DNA from: Chamaelirium japonicum
Lineage: Eukaryota; Streptophyta; Magnoliopsida; Liliales; Melanthiaceae
NCBI GenBank assembly: GCA_947650365.1
Contig: OX393557.1
Coordinates: forward strand, 54,288,972-54,352,971
DNA length: 64,000 nt
Direction: 5' to 3'
Position numbers and translations under genes: made by a program. The notes beneath the pieces were generated by a model. The model ran no database searches. It saw nothing but the letters and a program-made list of their open reading frames with translations, and was not told the origin of the DNA. Shown piece by piece: positions 34,701 through 46,233 of the stretch; position 1 is the first letter of the stretch, and each line of letters opens with the position of its first letter.

Positions 34701-35322
34701 CTTATCTTGTAGTCCTTTGCAAGACGCAATATCGTACGATGGTTATATCGTGAACGGTTATAGATTTCGGACGAAAGATAGTGAAAAATCACGAAGAACC
34801 CAAAATAGTGGGGTTGTCGTCAACGGTGAGCAAGAAGAATTAGAAAATATCGACTTCTACGGCGTCCTCAACGAGATTCTCGAGATTAAATTCCTTGGCC
34901 AAAATCGGATCGTATTATTCAAATGTGATTGGTATGATGTTAATAATCGCGGGACTGGTTATAATGTCGACAAATACGGTTTTATCAGCATCAACACTGC
35001 CAAGAGATTGAATACCCAATATGAAGATCCATTCATTCTTGCCTCTCAAGCGCAACAGATATTTTATGCACCGGATAATACCTCTCCAGGTTGGAAAATT
35101 GTAGTCAGGTCACCACCCAGAGATTTTTACGACATGGGAGACAAGGATGCGGGGGTCGTCGATGATGATTTGGATGCATACCAGAATGATGAGATAATCA
35201 TTGTCGACGCAGTGCACGACGAAAATGAAGATGTCGACAATATAAACTGGACAGCGAATGCAGATCAAATAATAGAAGAGGGAAGCGATGAGAGTGACAG
35301 AGATGAGACAGAAAATGACTAG
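31721..35322 (+). CDS. TNP2-like CACTA transposase (four exons, apparently intact)
   Basis: Exons by GT-AG sites and continuous phase: 31721-33990, 34069-34377, 34468-34555, 34648-35322; 3,342 bases, 1,113 residues. The length fits plant TNP2 proteins. Domains: transposase-associated domain (about 1-85, CPCIDC); a CHICG zinc-like motif (238-242); Transposase_21 core (about 260-480) with LASDGFNPFG (D335), INDFPAY (D428) and CPTC; DVMHIEKNV (D556, E561), where catalytic acidic residues are expected; DUF4218 (about 690-800, across exon 1/2); DUF4216 (about 955-1030, DFYGVLNEILEIKF); acidic tail. The catalytic assignment is from family knowledge. The protein would act in the nucleus on the CACTA ends and mobilise related copies such as 1-3555. 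Confidence 0.92.
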
Positions 35323-35329
35323 ACCGTAT

Positions 35330-35437
35330 GTAAATCAAATTGTTTCATATTTAAATCATACTGTTTCACCGATTCATATGTAAATCATACCGTTTCATAT
35401 GTAAATCATACCGTTTCACCGATTTACGATCCGATTC
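35330..35437. repeat. Short GTTTCATATGTAAATCATAC tandem repeats
   Basis: Several copies of an about 20-base word lie between the transposase stop and satellite array A. Similar words recur at about 36180-36347 on the other side of the array. They lie in the probable 3' flank of the transposase and 5' flank of the second gene. Confidence 0.75.
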
Positions 35438-36190
35438 ACCGATTTAGAGTCTAAGTGTTGGAAAATCATAAGTTAGCGTGTTTCGGATGTGAAATAGGTT
35501 TGGATTCGATCCGATCGTCATCGGATCGGCATCCGGTAATTCGAAGTTGGATTTATTCCGTATTTCGGACTTGCGAGCGGGTTCTAATTGGATATTTGAC
35601 CAATTTACGCTCCGATTCACCGGTTTAGAGTCTAAGTGTTGGAAAATCATAAGTTAGCGTGTTTCGGATATGAAATAGGTTTGGATTCGATCCGATCGTC
35701 ATCGGATCGGCATCCGGTAATTCGAAGTTGGAATTATTCCGTATTTCGGACTTGCGAGCGGGTTCTAATTGGATATTTGACCAATTTACGCTCCGATTCA
35801 CCGGTTTAGAGTCTAAGTGTTGGAAAATCATAAGTTAGCGTGTTTCGGATATGAAATAGGTTTGGATTCGATCCGATCGTCATCGGATCGGCATCCGGTA
35901 ATTCGATGTTGGAATTATTCCGTATTTCGGACTTGCGAGCGGGTTCTAATTGGATATTTGACCAATTTACGCTCCGATTCACCGATTTAGAGTCTAAGTG
36001 TTGGAAAATCATAAGTTAGCGTGTTTCGGATATAAAATAGGTTTGGATTCGATCCGATCGTCATCGGATCGGCATCCGATAATTCGAACTTGGAATTATA
36101 TTCCGTATTTCGGACTTCCGAGCGGGTTCTAATTGGATATTTGACCACTTTACGATCCGATTAACCGATTTAGAGTCTAACTGTTTCATA
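35438..36190 (-). repeat. 181-bp satellite, array A (about 4 units, inverted)
   Basis: Three full units with exact 181-base spacing (35650, 35831 and 36012 as phase points) and a diverged fourth near 36013-36190. Orientation is opposite to array B at 38093-41406. Each unit contains GATCCGAT-x4-ATCGGATC, a short inverted repeat. A 68-codon frame per unit is a by-product: the unit length is not divisible by three and the frame shifts with each unit. Confidence 0.93.
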
Positions 36191-36347
36191 TTGTTTCATA
36201 TTGTTTCATATTGCGAGCGGGTTCATATTGTTTTATATTGTTTCATATGTAAATCATACTGTTTCATATATAAATCAAACTGTTTCATATTGTTTCATAT
36301 GTAAATCTTAAATCTTACTGTTTCATATGTAAATTAAATTGTTTCAG

Positions 36348-38020
36348 ATGGCATCACGGTCATATGTTCGTAGAGGCAGAGGCAGAGGCAGGGGTGGGGT
36401 AGCTCAGAGCGCTCCGGCTGCCACCCCAGGGTCCGAGGCTGAGCCGTCCGGATCTGGTAGTGCTGTTCCTCTCTCCACACCAGCTCCTGCTGTGGTCACA
36501 GCCTCCGGAGCTTCGAGCAGTGCTCAGCACTCGGCTGCAGCGTCTACGCCCACAGGTAATGTTTAGATCTAAAGTTTTATACATGTTGTAAATACTTCTT
36601 CAGTACTGATGTATATTTTATTTGCAGGGTCGACCAGGTACGTAGGCGACCGGGGCGTGACGACGGCCCGGCGCTTGTCGGCCTTACGCGAGCCGCTGTC
36701 CCTACAGTGGAGCGGCCATACCTTTGTGGGCGAGCACGCTTCTGACGCCGCCACGTGGGTCGGCATGATAGTACGGGAGGAGAGGAATGCCCCGATTGTG
36801 GGGTTAAGGGGGTGGAAGAACATTGATGCATCCTATAAGGAGAGGATGTATCAGCAGTTTTTGGTACGTTAGTTTCATTAAAGCATTTTAGAATAATATC
36901 GTACTTCTTTATAATTTGATTTGATAAAATGACTTGTTTCTAAATTGATTTTACAGGAGAAATTTAAATGGGAGAACATGGAAACCGACACCCATCGGGA
37001 GGACTTGTGGAAGACGATGGGTGAGCGGTACAGGGATTACCGTCACGAGCTCTACAAGCTCTACGGTTACTTGGTCGGCCAGCCGGCTGAGGAGGTACAG
37101 GCTGCGGCCGGGACGAGAGACGCGCCACCGCTACACATTCTACAGTTTTTGGTCGCTCACTGGGCCACCCCTAGCTTTCAGGTATAATTTTAATTTTGTT
37201 GATTCGTACTTATTTTAATGTTATACTAAAAATTTGTATTGATGTTTCAAAATTTAATCGATTGACACAGGTGAAATCTGCTGTAGGCAAGCAGAATAGA
37301 AGTGCCTCGACGACACCTGCTCCAGTGAAGGGGAGGACCTCCATGCCCCAGCTTGCCCAGCAGCTGGTAAATGATACAAACATTGTTATTATTTAAAGCT
37401 CTATACATGTTATATTAACTCGTCTATTTATTTTATATGTCCAACAGACACAGTCCTTGGGCCACGAGCCTAATAGGATTGACCTTTTTGAGGCCTCTAG
37501 GAGGCGGCGTATCGATGGGGCATTTCTGGACGACAGGGTTGCCTCGCAAGTGGTAAGTAATTAAATTACTGTTAATATATTCTTATACATATGCCATAAA
37601 ATATCATTGAATATCATTGGTTGTTTTTATATAGGAGAGGATGCGACTTATGGTGACCCCGTCGGGCGAGGCCGGCTCCTCCTCCAGCTCAGTATCTGTC
37701 GACTCAGCGATGGATACTGTGCTGAGACCTGCCACGCACGGCCGTGTCCTCTGTACGGGCCTTGGAGTCACGCCCTCCTCCTACTTTGGACGAGAGGGTA
37801 TGCGCTCGAGGGCACGGGACACCCTGCGCTAGACGCGGAGCGAGAGCAGAGGCAGGCCCTCGAGCAGAGGATGGAGGCGGAGCGAGAGCAGAGGCAGGCC
37901 CTCGAGCAGAGGGTTGAGGCGGAGAAGAAGGCCCTCGATAAGGAAAGAGAAGCTCGCAGGGAACTGGAGCGTAAATTTAATGAATTCATAAGCCGGTCTA
38001 GCGGTGGCTCATCCTCATGA
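36348..38020 (+). CDS. CACTA second gene, PF03004 (Transposase_24)-like, frame broken in last exon
   Basis: Exons read by GT-AG sites with matching phases: 36348-36555, 36628-36863, 36957-37181, 37271-37366, 37448-37552, then 37635 onward; the first five give 290 residues. An R/G-rich N-terminus (RRGRGRGRGG) and a low-complexity S/A/P stretch precede a middle domain with KFKWENMETDTHRED, GERYRDYRHELYK, QNRSAS and DLFEASRRRRIDGAF, typical of the plant CACTA-associated PF03004 family. In the sixth exon this frame stops at 37830-37832, but the other frame to 38020 encodes a convincing coiled coil (EREQRQALEQRMEAEREQ). One missing base in the G run near 37795 would explain this. The gene is flanked by inverted satellite arrays. 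A DNA-binding accessory role is inferred. Confidence 0.75.
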
Positions 38021-38092
38021 TCAGGTACTTACTAATCTTTATAATATTAGCAAAAAATATGAATCTTACTAATTTGAGTTTTGATCATATTA

Positions 38093-41000
38093 TCACACTT
38101 ATGATTTTCCAACACTTAGACTATAAATCGGTAAATCGAATCGTAAATGGTCACTCTCTCTCTCATGGTAATGATGTAGCCGGTAATGATGTAGCCTCAG
38201 TTTTTCTTTTAAATACGGAATAATTCCAAGTTCGAATTACCGGATGCCGATCCGATGACGATCGGATCGAATCCAAACCTATTTCATATCCGAAACACGC
38301 TAACTTATGATTTTCCAACACTTAGACTCTAAACCGGTGAATCGGAGCGTAAATTGGTCAAATATCCAATTAGAACCCGCTCGCAAGTCCGAAATACGGA
38401 ATAAATCCAACTTCGAATTATCGGATGCCGATCCGATGACGATCGGATCGAATCCAAACCTATTTCATATCCGAAACACGCTAACTTATGATTTTCCAAC
38501 ACTTAGACTCTAAATCGGTGAATCGGAGCGTAAATTGGTCAAATATCCAATTAGAACCCGCTCGCAAGTCCGAAATACGGAATAATTCCAACATCGAATT
38601 ACCGGATGCCGATCCGATGACGATCGGATCGAATCCAAACCTATTTCATATCCGAAACACGCTAACTTATGATTTTCCAACACTTAGACTCTAAATCGGT
38701 GAATCGGAGCGTAAATTGGTCAAATATCCAATTAGAACCCGCTCGCAAGTCCGAAATACGGAATAATTCCAAGTTCGAATTACCGGATGCCGAGCCGATG
38801 ACGATCGGATCGAATCCAAACCTATTTCATATCCGAAACACGCTAACTTATGATTTTCCAACACTTAGACTCTAAATCGGTGAATCGGAGCGTAAATTGG
38901 TCAAATATCCAATTAGAACCCGCTCGCAAGTCCGAAATACGGAATAATTCCAAGTTCGAATTACCGGATGCCGAGCCGATGACGATCGGATCGAATCCAA
39001 ACCTATTTCATATCCGAAACACGCTAACTTATGATTTTCCAACACTTAGACTCTAAATCGGTGAATCGGAGCCTAAATTGGTCAAATATCCAATTAGAAC
39101 CCGCTCGCAAGTCCGAAATACGGAATAATTCCAAGTTCGAATTACCGGATGCCGAGCCGATGACGATCGGATCGAATCCAAACCTATTTCATATCCGAAA
39201 CACGCTAACTTATGATTTTCCAACACTTAGACTCTAAATCGGTGAATCGGAGCGTAAATTGGTCAAATATCCAATTAGAACCCGCTCGCAAGTCCGAAAT
39301 ACGGAATAATTCCAAGTTCGAATTACCGGATGCCGAGCCGATGACGATCGGATCGAATCCAAACCTATTTCATATCCGAAACACGCTAACTTATGATTTT
39401 CCAACACTTAGACTCTAAATCGGTGAATCGGAGCGTAAATTGGTCAAATATCCAATTAGAACCCGCTCGCAAGTCCGAAATACGGAATAATTCCAAGTTC
39501 GAATTACCGGATGCCGAGCCGATGACAATCGGATCGAATCCAAACCTATTTCATATCCGAAACACGCTAACTTATGATTTTCCAACACTTAGACTCTAAA
39601 TCGGTGAATCGGAGCGTAAATTGGTCAAATATCCAATTAGAACCCGCTCGCAAGTCCGAAATACGGAATAATTCCAAGTTCGAATTACCGGATGCCGAGC
39701 CGATGACGATCGGATCGAATCCAAACCTATTTCATATCCGAAACACGCTAACTTATGATTTTCCAACACTTAGACTCTAAATCGGTGAATCGGAGCGTAA
39801 ATTGGTCAAATATCCAATTAGAACCCGCTCGCAAGTCCGAAATACAGAATAATTCCAACTTCGAATTACCGGATGCCGAGCCGATGACGATCGGATCGAA
39901 TCCAAACCTATTTCATATCCGAAACACGCTAACTTATGATTTTCCAACACTTAGACTCTAAATCGGTGAATCGGAGCGTAAATTGGTCAAATATCCAATT
40001 AGAACCCGCTCGCAAGTCCGAAATACGGAATAATTCCAAGTTCGAATTACCGGATGCCGAGCCGATGACGATCGGATCGAATCCAAACCTATTTCATATC
40101 CGAAACACGCTAACTTATGATTTTCCAACATTTAGACTCTAAATCGGTGAATCGGAGCGTAAATTGGTCAAATATCCAATTAGAACCCGCTCGCAAGTCC
40201 GAAATACGGAATAATTCCAACTTCGAATTACCGGATGCCGAGCCGATGACGATCGGATCGAATCCAAACCTATTTCATATCCGAAACACGCTAACTTATG
40301 ATTTTCCAACACTTAGACTCTAAATCGGTGAATCGGAGCGTAAATTGGTCAAATATCCAATTAGAACCCGCTCGCAAGTCCGAAATACGGAATAATTCCA
40401 ACTTCGAATTACCGGATGCCGAGCCGATGACGATCGGATCGAATCCAAACCTATTTCATATCCGAAACACGCTAACTTATGATTTTCCAACACTTAGACT
40501 CTAAATCGGTGAATCGGAGCGTAAATTGGTCAAATATCCAATTAGAACCCGCTCGCAAGTCTGAAATATGGAATAATTCCAACTTCGAATTACCGGATGC
40601 CGAGCCGATGACGATCGGATCGAATCCAAACCTATTTCATATCCGAAACACGCTAACTTATGATTTTCCAACACTTAGACTCTAAATCGGTGAATCGGAG
40701 CGTAAATTGGTCAAATATCCAATTAGAACCCGCTCGCAAGTCCGAAATACGGAATAATTCCAAGTTCGAATTACCGGATGCCGAGCCGATGACGATCGGA
40801 TCGAATCCAAACCTATTTCATATCCGAAACACGCTAACTTATGATTTTCCAACACTTAGACTCTAAATCGGTGAATCGGAGCGTAAATTGGTCAAATATC
40901 CAATTAGAACCCGCTCGCAAGTCCGAAATACGGAATAATTCCAACTTCGAATTACCGGATGCCGATCCGATGACGATCGGATCGAATCCAAACCTATTTC

Positions 41001-41406
41001 ATATCCGAAACACGCTAACTTATGATTTTCCAACACTTAGACTCTAAATCGGTGAATCGGAGCGTAAATTGGTCAAATATCCAATTAGAACCCGCTCGCA
41101 AGTCCGAAATACGGAATAATTCCAAGTTCGAATTATCGAATGCCGAGCCGATGACGATCGGATCGAATCCAAACCTATTTCATATCCGAAACACGCTAAC
41201 TTATGATTTTCCAACACTTAGACTCTAAATCGGTGAATCGGAGCGTAAATTGGTCAAATATCCAATTAGAACCCGCTCGCAAGTCCGAAATACGGAATAA
41301 TTCCAAGTTCCAATTACCGGATGCCGAGCCGATGACGATCGGATCGAATCCAAACCTATTTCAAAATCGAAACACGCTAACTTATCATTTTTTAACGCTT
41401 AGACTC
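38093..41406 (+). repeat. 181-bp satellite, array B (17 full units plus edge units)
   Basis: Units begin ATGATTTTCCAACACTTAGA at 38307 and then exactly every 181 bases to 41203. A partial, diverged unit lies at 38101-38213, and the last unit is altered from about 41364. Interior units differ at only a few positions (GATCCGATG or GAGCCGATG; AAGTTCG or AACTTCG). Edge units are the most diverged, the usual result of homogenisation by unequal exchange or conversion. Same satellite as array A, opposite orientation. Confidence 0.97.
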
Positions 41407-41449
41407 AGTTATAGATATAAACCATTTTTTTAACAAATACATGTTAATT

Positions 41450-41585
41450 GCAGGAGCAGGGCGGCGTCAGGGGATCGATGAGAGCACCAGCGTTGGTGGT
41501 GGGCGGGCGTGGTTGAGATAGGGCGGCGTCAGGGGATCGATGAGAGCACCGGCGTTGGTGGCGGGCGGGGGTGGTTGAGATAGGA
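41450..41585 (+). repeat. 63-bp tandem duplication after array B, possible terminal exon
   Basis: Two copies of GGGCGGCGTCAGGGGATCGA followed by TGAGAGCACC(A/G)GCGTTGGTGG. The first follows TTAATTGCAG, a good splice acceptor, and a donor-like CAGGTACTTAC lies at 38022-38032. Array B could thus be an intron in the 3' part of the second gene. This is a proposal only. Confidence 0.5.
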
Positions 41586-41835
41586 CATGTATCATCTCTC
41601 AGTTCTGGATTGTGTAAATATTGTTTTGTAATATATGGTTATTTTTTCTTCTATCTATAATTGTCGGCCGGGAACTGTGGTAATATTTGATAATTTGCTG
41701 TAATTTTTTATCAATTTAGGTAATATTTTATAAATTGTGGTAATATTTGATAAATTGTGGTAATATTTGATAAATTGTGGTAATATATTGTGGTATTGAA
41801 TCACAGGAATTAAATAACATTATTTATGTAAATTT
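41586..41835. other. AT-rich stretch with GTGGTAATATTTGATAAATT repeats
   Basis: Several tandem copies of a roughly 20-base AT-rich word (about 41695-41790). Probable 3' untranslated or spacer sequence of the element. Confidence 0.55.
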
Positions 41836-41844
41836 ATTAAAAAA

Positions 41845-42390
41845 AAAAAGATACTTATTACCGACGGAAATAAATTATTCCGTCGGTAATAATATTTTTA
41901 TTTTTTTTAAATTATTAATGATTTGCCGACGGCATATAATATCCGTCGGTAATATATATAGTATTACCGACGGGTAATATAAATATCCGTCGGTAATATA
42001 TATAGTATTACCGACGGTGATATTAATTTGGTCGGTAATATATATATTATTACCGACGGGTAATATATATATGTGTCGGTAATATATATAGTATTACCGA
42101 CAGTATAAACTATACTCGTCGGTAAAATGTTTATATATTACCGACGGATTCTTATTGTTCGTCGGCAATACTATATTATATTAGTTTTAAATTGATTAAA
42201 TATTACCGACGGCGTTCTAATTACCGTCGGTATTAATTATTAATACCGACGGTAATATTTGGTCCGTCGTATTGTTTTCCCCGACGCCTTTTTTCCCGAC
42301 AGCCAGCGACGGAAATATCTTCCGTCGCTATAGAATATTACCGACGAAATTTTAATATTACCGACGGATATTGTCCGTCGGTAATAACTG
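41845..42390. repeat. Right subterminal repeats of CACTA
   Basis: TTACCGACGG/CCGTCGGTAA pairs as on the left side but with more AT spacers (ATATATA) and more deviant copies (for example TTTGGTCGGTAA). They continue to within a few bases of the right terminus. Confidence 0.9.
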
Positions 42391-42404
42391 TTTTTTTTGT
42401 AGTG

Positions 42405-42530
42405 CTCTCTCTCTCTCTCTCTCTTATGGTCTGGGTTTGGGTTGAAGATTGAGCCCTTTGGTTACCTTCTCTACCCACTCAGTCCTTGTTATCTTATAAT
42501 CCCATCATATGGTATCGCATATCAATAAAG
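42405..42530 (+). other. Displaced 3' flank of MiAMP1-like gene, with AATAAA
   Basis: After the CACTA element the (CT)n tract resumes, followed by GGTCTGGGTTTGGGTTGAAG, similar to the sequence directly after the gene's stop (29005-29024). AATAAA at 42524-42529 is a candidate polyadenylation signal, now 13.5 kb from the coding sequence. Whether it was ever used is unknown. Confidence 0.5.
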
Positions 42531-43445
42531 TGAAGTCTTTCTCTTCCACTACTCCTTGCATGTGAAACCCCTCTACATGTTAACTTTTGTGTCTCCCAAT
42601 CAATAGACAATAACAATACATAATTCCATTGCAATAACTACGTTACTAACCAAATACCAAATTATCAATAACAATACATGTTCCATTGCAATGATAAGAA
42701 AAAAAATACGATTCTCAAGTTATAAAAACTACCATTATGTTCATTACCAAACGATTCATATCCATTATATATTAAAACTATAAAGTTTGAATCGGTTTGG
42801 TTTAAGTCGGTTTTAAATGTACAAATCCAATAACTGATCCAATTATAACAGTTTTAAAAAATCCTTATCCAATCCGATCCATTGAGTAATGTGTCGAAAA
42901 CCAATCAAAATTGATCGGTTTGGTTTGGTTTGGTAGGTTTGGTTTGGATCCTGCATGTCTCTCTATGAACTATGTTGTCAAATATGCCTGATAATACCTA
43001 TTTATCCTTTATTTCAATTTTCTTAAAAAATTATGAAAAAATCTTAATTATGTTTAGTCATCCTCTAAGTAAAGTTAATGTCTTACTTTTCAAATTCATT
43101 TTCAAATTTTTTTAGATTTAAATTCAATTTTTAGTAGGAATAAAATATGTATTTTTTGATTTATTTGATGGCATAGTCCATAATTATTTGTCTAGGTGAG
43201 GTTACTGTCAATAAAACGAAACCCTAGGAGAGATCAGTGCAGTATTTCAAACCTTAGGGGAGCCACTGTAATTTGTCTAAATGTCATGGGTGTCAGTGTC
43301 ATTTTTCCAAATAATTAATGTATGCTTTCAAGGACAAGGGTAGTTTAGAATAAAAGTTGACTGAGGGGGATAACTGCAAATGGAGCGTGGTTCATGATTG
43401 AACTTGATAAAAAAGAGCTGAGGGATGCACCACTTACCTGCCATC
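42531..43445. other. AT-rich spacer, no gene seen
   Basis: About 42780-42960 is rich in CGGTTTGGTTT words resembling ends of non-autonomous hAT elements, but no ends or target duplication were found. The rest shows nothing I recognise. Confidence 0.4.
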
Positions 43446-43458
43446 AAGTGTGGTGCAC

Positions 43459-46233
43459 TTCTTGACCATCGATATGGTCCAAGATGCAGGGTTACGTGAC
43501 CTCAAGGTTGGGGGGGAGCAGTTTACCTGGTGTAATAACAGGCAAGGACGGGCTAGGATATCGGAGAGGTTAGACCGGTGTTTTGTGAATAATCCTTGGA
43601 CGTTGGAGGTAGAAGATACTTCGGTGCGGCTCCTTCCAAGGTGCGTATCCGATCATTCTCCACTCCTAGTTTCTTATGATACTAAATCCCGACCTTCCTC
43701 TGTACCATGGAAGTTTCAGAATTTTTGGTTTTCTCGGGACGATTGTATGGACGTGATTAAGCAACATTGGGTTCGGGGTGCTAGCTGTGAGGATAATTTG
43801 CCTTATGCTCGTCGGGCATTAGCTCACTGGAACAGACATAAGGTTGGGAACATTCATGATCTGATAGAGGTGTTATGGGGGAAACTCAATTGTATGGGAG
43901 GAGACTCGGGACGGATGGAAGGGTCTGTAGAATGGGATCAGATTAAAATGAAGCTAGAATGGGCGCTTGCCCAACAAGAAATGATCTGGGCACATAAGTC
44001 TCGCATGCAATGGCTTCAACATGGTGACCGGAATACACGTTTCTTTCACACAACCACTAAGGTTCGAAGGGATCGGAACAGAATACGTCGTATTTATGTG
44101 GAAGGAAGAGAGGTTACAAATCCTAAGAAGGTTCATGAGGCATTGGTTGAATTCTTCCAGAACAGATGGAAGAAAGAGGAGGAGTTACATATTCAACTTC
44201 TAGATGGGATACCGGTACACATCACTCCAATGATGAATGACATACTGCTCCGCATACCTGATTCTGGTGAGATCAAAAGAGTGGTATTTAATGCCCCACC
44301 TAGTACAGCTCCAGGTCCAGATGGTTTTAATGGGGAATTTTACCAGGGATGTTGGGATATCATAGGAGAGGATGTGATTAGAGATGTGCAACAGTTCTTT
44401 CAGTCAGGATGCATGCCTAAGGGGTGGAATGAAACGTCGGTTGTTCTAATTCCAAAAACTTCTAATCCAAAGACGCCGTCCGAATTTCGCCCGATTAGCC
44501 TCTGTAATCTCAGGTACAAATTTATTTCCAAAATAATAGCTAATAGACTTCGGTTGATTCTTCCATCTATAATTAGTGAGGAGCAACACGCTTTTATCCC
44601 GGGGCGACGTATTCGCGATAATGTCCTCTTAGCTCAAGAAGTTATGCATTCCTTTCACGTGGAACCTACAAGAAGGGCGGGGATGGCGATCAAGGCGGAC
44701 TTAGACAAAGCTTATGACCGAATTCAGTGGGATTCCTTAGAAGTTATTCTTACTAAAATGGGTTTCCACGGGAGGTGGGTGTCATGGGTTATGCAATGTG
44801 TGAGTACTAATTCAATGAGGATATTAGTTAATGGGTGTGAATCTAGGAGATTCACTCCGACATGTGGGTTGCGACAAGGAGATCCATTATCACCATATCT
44901 GTTCTTATTGGTGGCCCAGGTCATCCACTGGGAGTTGGCAAGAAGTGTTAGTACAGGAGATTTTGATGGTTTTACTATCCGGAGGAATCCGCAAGCGATC
45001 ACAACATTAGCTTACGCTGATGACTTCATGTTCTTTGCTAGAGCAACTGAACTGGATGCTTGGGGGCTTCGATCAGTTTTTGAGAGAGTAGCTAAGAGCA
45101 CAGGACTATGCATCAACCCTCAGAAATTGAGTATAAAATTTTCGAGATGTGTGGGTAAATCGATGAGGTGAAGGGTGAGTCAGGCATTAAAAATGAAGGA
45201 GGAGTTGAATCCTTGGATTCATCTCGGCATTCCGATAAGTGGGAGTCGGTTTTCCAAGAATCTATTCCATTTTGTGATCAGCAAGATGGAGTCCAGGTTA
45301 GCTGGTTGGAAGTCAAAAACTTTGTCTCAAGCGGGAAGAGTGGTGTTGCTACAGTCGGTGATGGCATCAATTCTGGTTCATTTGATACGTACTCGGCTTA
45401 AGATGGGTTATGTGAGTTGCCCATGGTGTGAAGAACAAGAAGAAGATCTGATACATGTATTTTGGAAATGTCCTTAGGCACAGAAGGTTTGGCAAGTCAC
45501 AAAGCGAAGCACTGGACTGGATTTCTATCAACTAGATCTACTTGCACCTAGAAGAGTGGGTGGGATTCGTCTTCCAAACCCGGATCACTGTGAGCTAATT
45601 GCAGGAATTATGTGGCAACTCTGGAAAGCTAGATGTGACAAAGTTTTCGGTAAGCTGTCATTGTCTTGCAATGGTATTGTGCAGCAGGGGGTTTCAATCA
45701 TAAACAATTATGTGGATTCTTTTGTGAAAAATTTGAAGGGTCCTGATGAGTTACTAGTCACACAATATCTAATGTGGCCAGATGGATCTTTCCAATCAGC
45801 CGATTCTATTGCTAGTGGGGCCTGGGTGTTGACTAGTAACACTGGCAAGGTGTGTTCGGTGGCGGTATTTCGGTGTAGGGTTGAATCGGCTTTAATGGCT
45901 GAATTATCGGCAATAAAAGGAGCGATGGAGGAACTTGTAAGGCGAGACTACAAGAAGGTGAGGATTCTGACTGATTCTACTCAAGCACGGGATGCACTTA
46001 TTTTGGGAAAAGGGGGTACTAGTGGCCTGTGCCCTCTCCTTGTGTCGTGTTCGCGGAGCTGGGCTAAGTTAAAGGAGGTTAATATCCAGTGGGTGTCGCG
46101 CACTGCGAATAGTGCAGCACACTGGTTGGCACAGGAAGCTCGAGTTTCGACGATTGAGGGGTTCTGGGAGTCTCAATTTCCCTCGGGCATTTTGGCACTC
46201 GTGTATGAGGATCTCCGGATTATAAAGGAATGA
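43459..46233 (+). pseudogene. LINE ORF2: endonuclease end, RT, zinc region, RNase H
   Basis: An open stretch to 45171 encodes the endonuclease C-terminus (CVSDHSPLLVSYD, keeping the SDH motif) and the reverse transcriptase: VVLIPKTSNP, EFRPISLCN, EEQHAFIPGR, KADLDKAYDR, GLRQGDPLSPYLF and AYADDFMFF with the catalytic YADD. A TGA ends it (45169-45171, CGA likely before), then a TAG at 45475. The zinc-binding segment WCEEQEEDLIHVFWKC appears shortly after a part that seems deleted. From 45556 follow the WKARC motif and a plant-type RNase H (LTDSTQARDALI, HWLAQEARV) to the stop at 46231. It would have nicked target DNA and reverse-transcribed its RNA. Not functional. Confidence 0.92.

Larger units (their letters stand above)
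29086..42404 (+). mobile_element. Complete CACTA (En/Spm) transposon, 13.3 kb
   Basis: Left end CACTACAAGAAATAGGG (29086-29102); right end TTTTTTTTGTAGTG, the inverted CACTACAAAAAAAA (to 42404). Flanks are CTC (29083-29085) and CTC (42405-42407), the 3-bp target duplication expected for CACTA, although in a CT tract it could be fortuitous. Contents in order: subterminal repeats, CT-rich leader, four-exon TNP2-like transposase, a small inverted satellite array, a second PF03004-like gene, a large direct satellite array, and subterminal repeats. It is potentially autonomous if the second gene's frame problem is not fatal. Confidence 0.95.

Noticed and set aside
37798-37832. A 35-base GT-AG intron restoring the second CACTA gene's frame
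   Set aside because: Far below the minimum intron length usual in plants; a one-base deletion is simpler.
38093-41406. CRISPR-like regular array
   Set aside because: The units are contiguous 181-bp tandem repeats with no unique spacers, in a plant nuclear transposon.
35444-41433. A conserved 68-codon reading frame in every 181-bp unit (about 20 near-identical small proteins)
   Set aside because: The unit length leaves remainder 1 on division by three, so each frame starts anew and overlaps the next. Conservation follows from repeat homogeneity and appears on the opposite strand in array A. No start-site or domain evidence.
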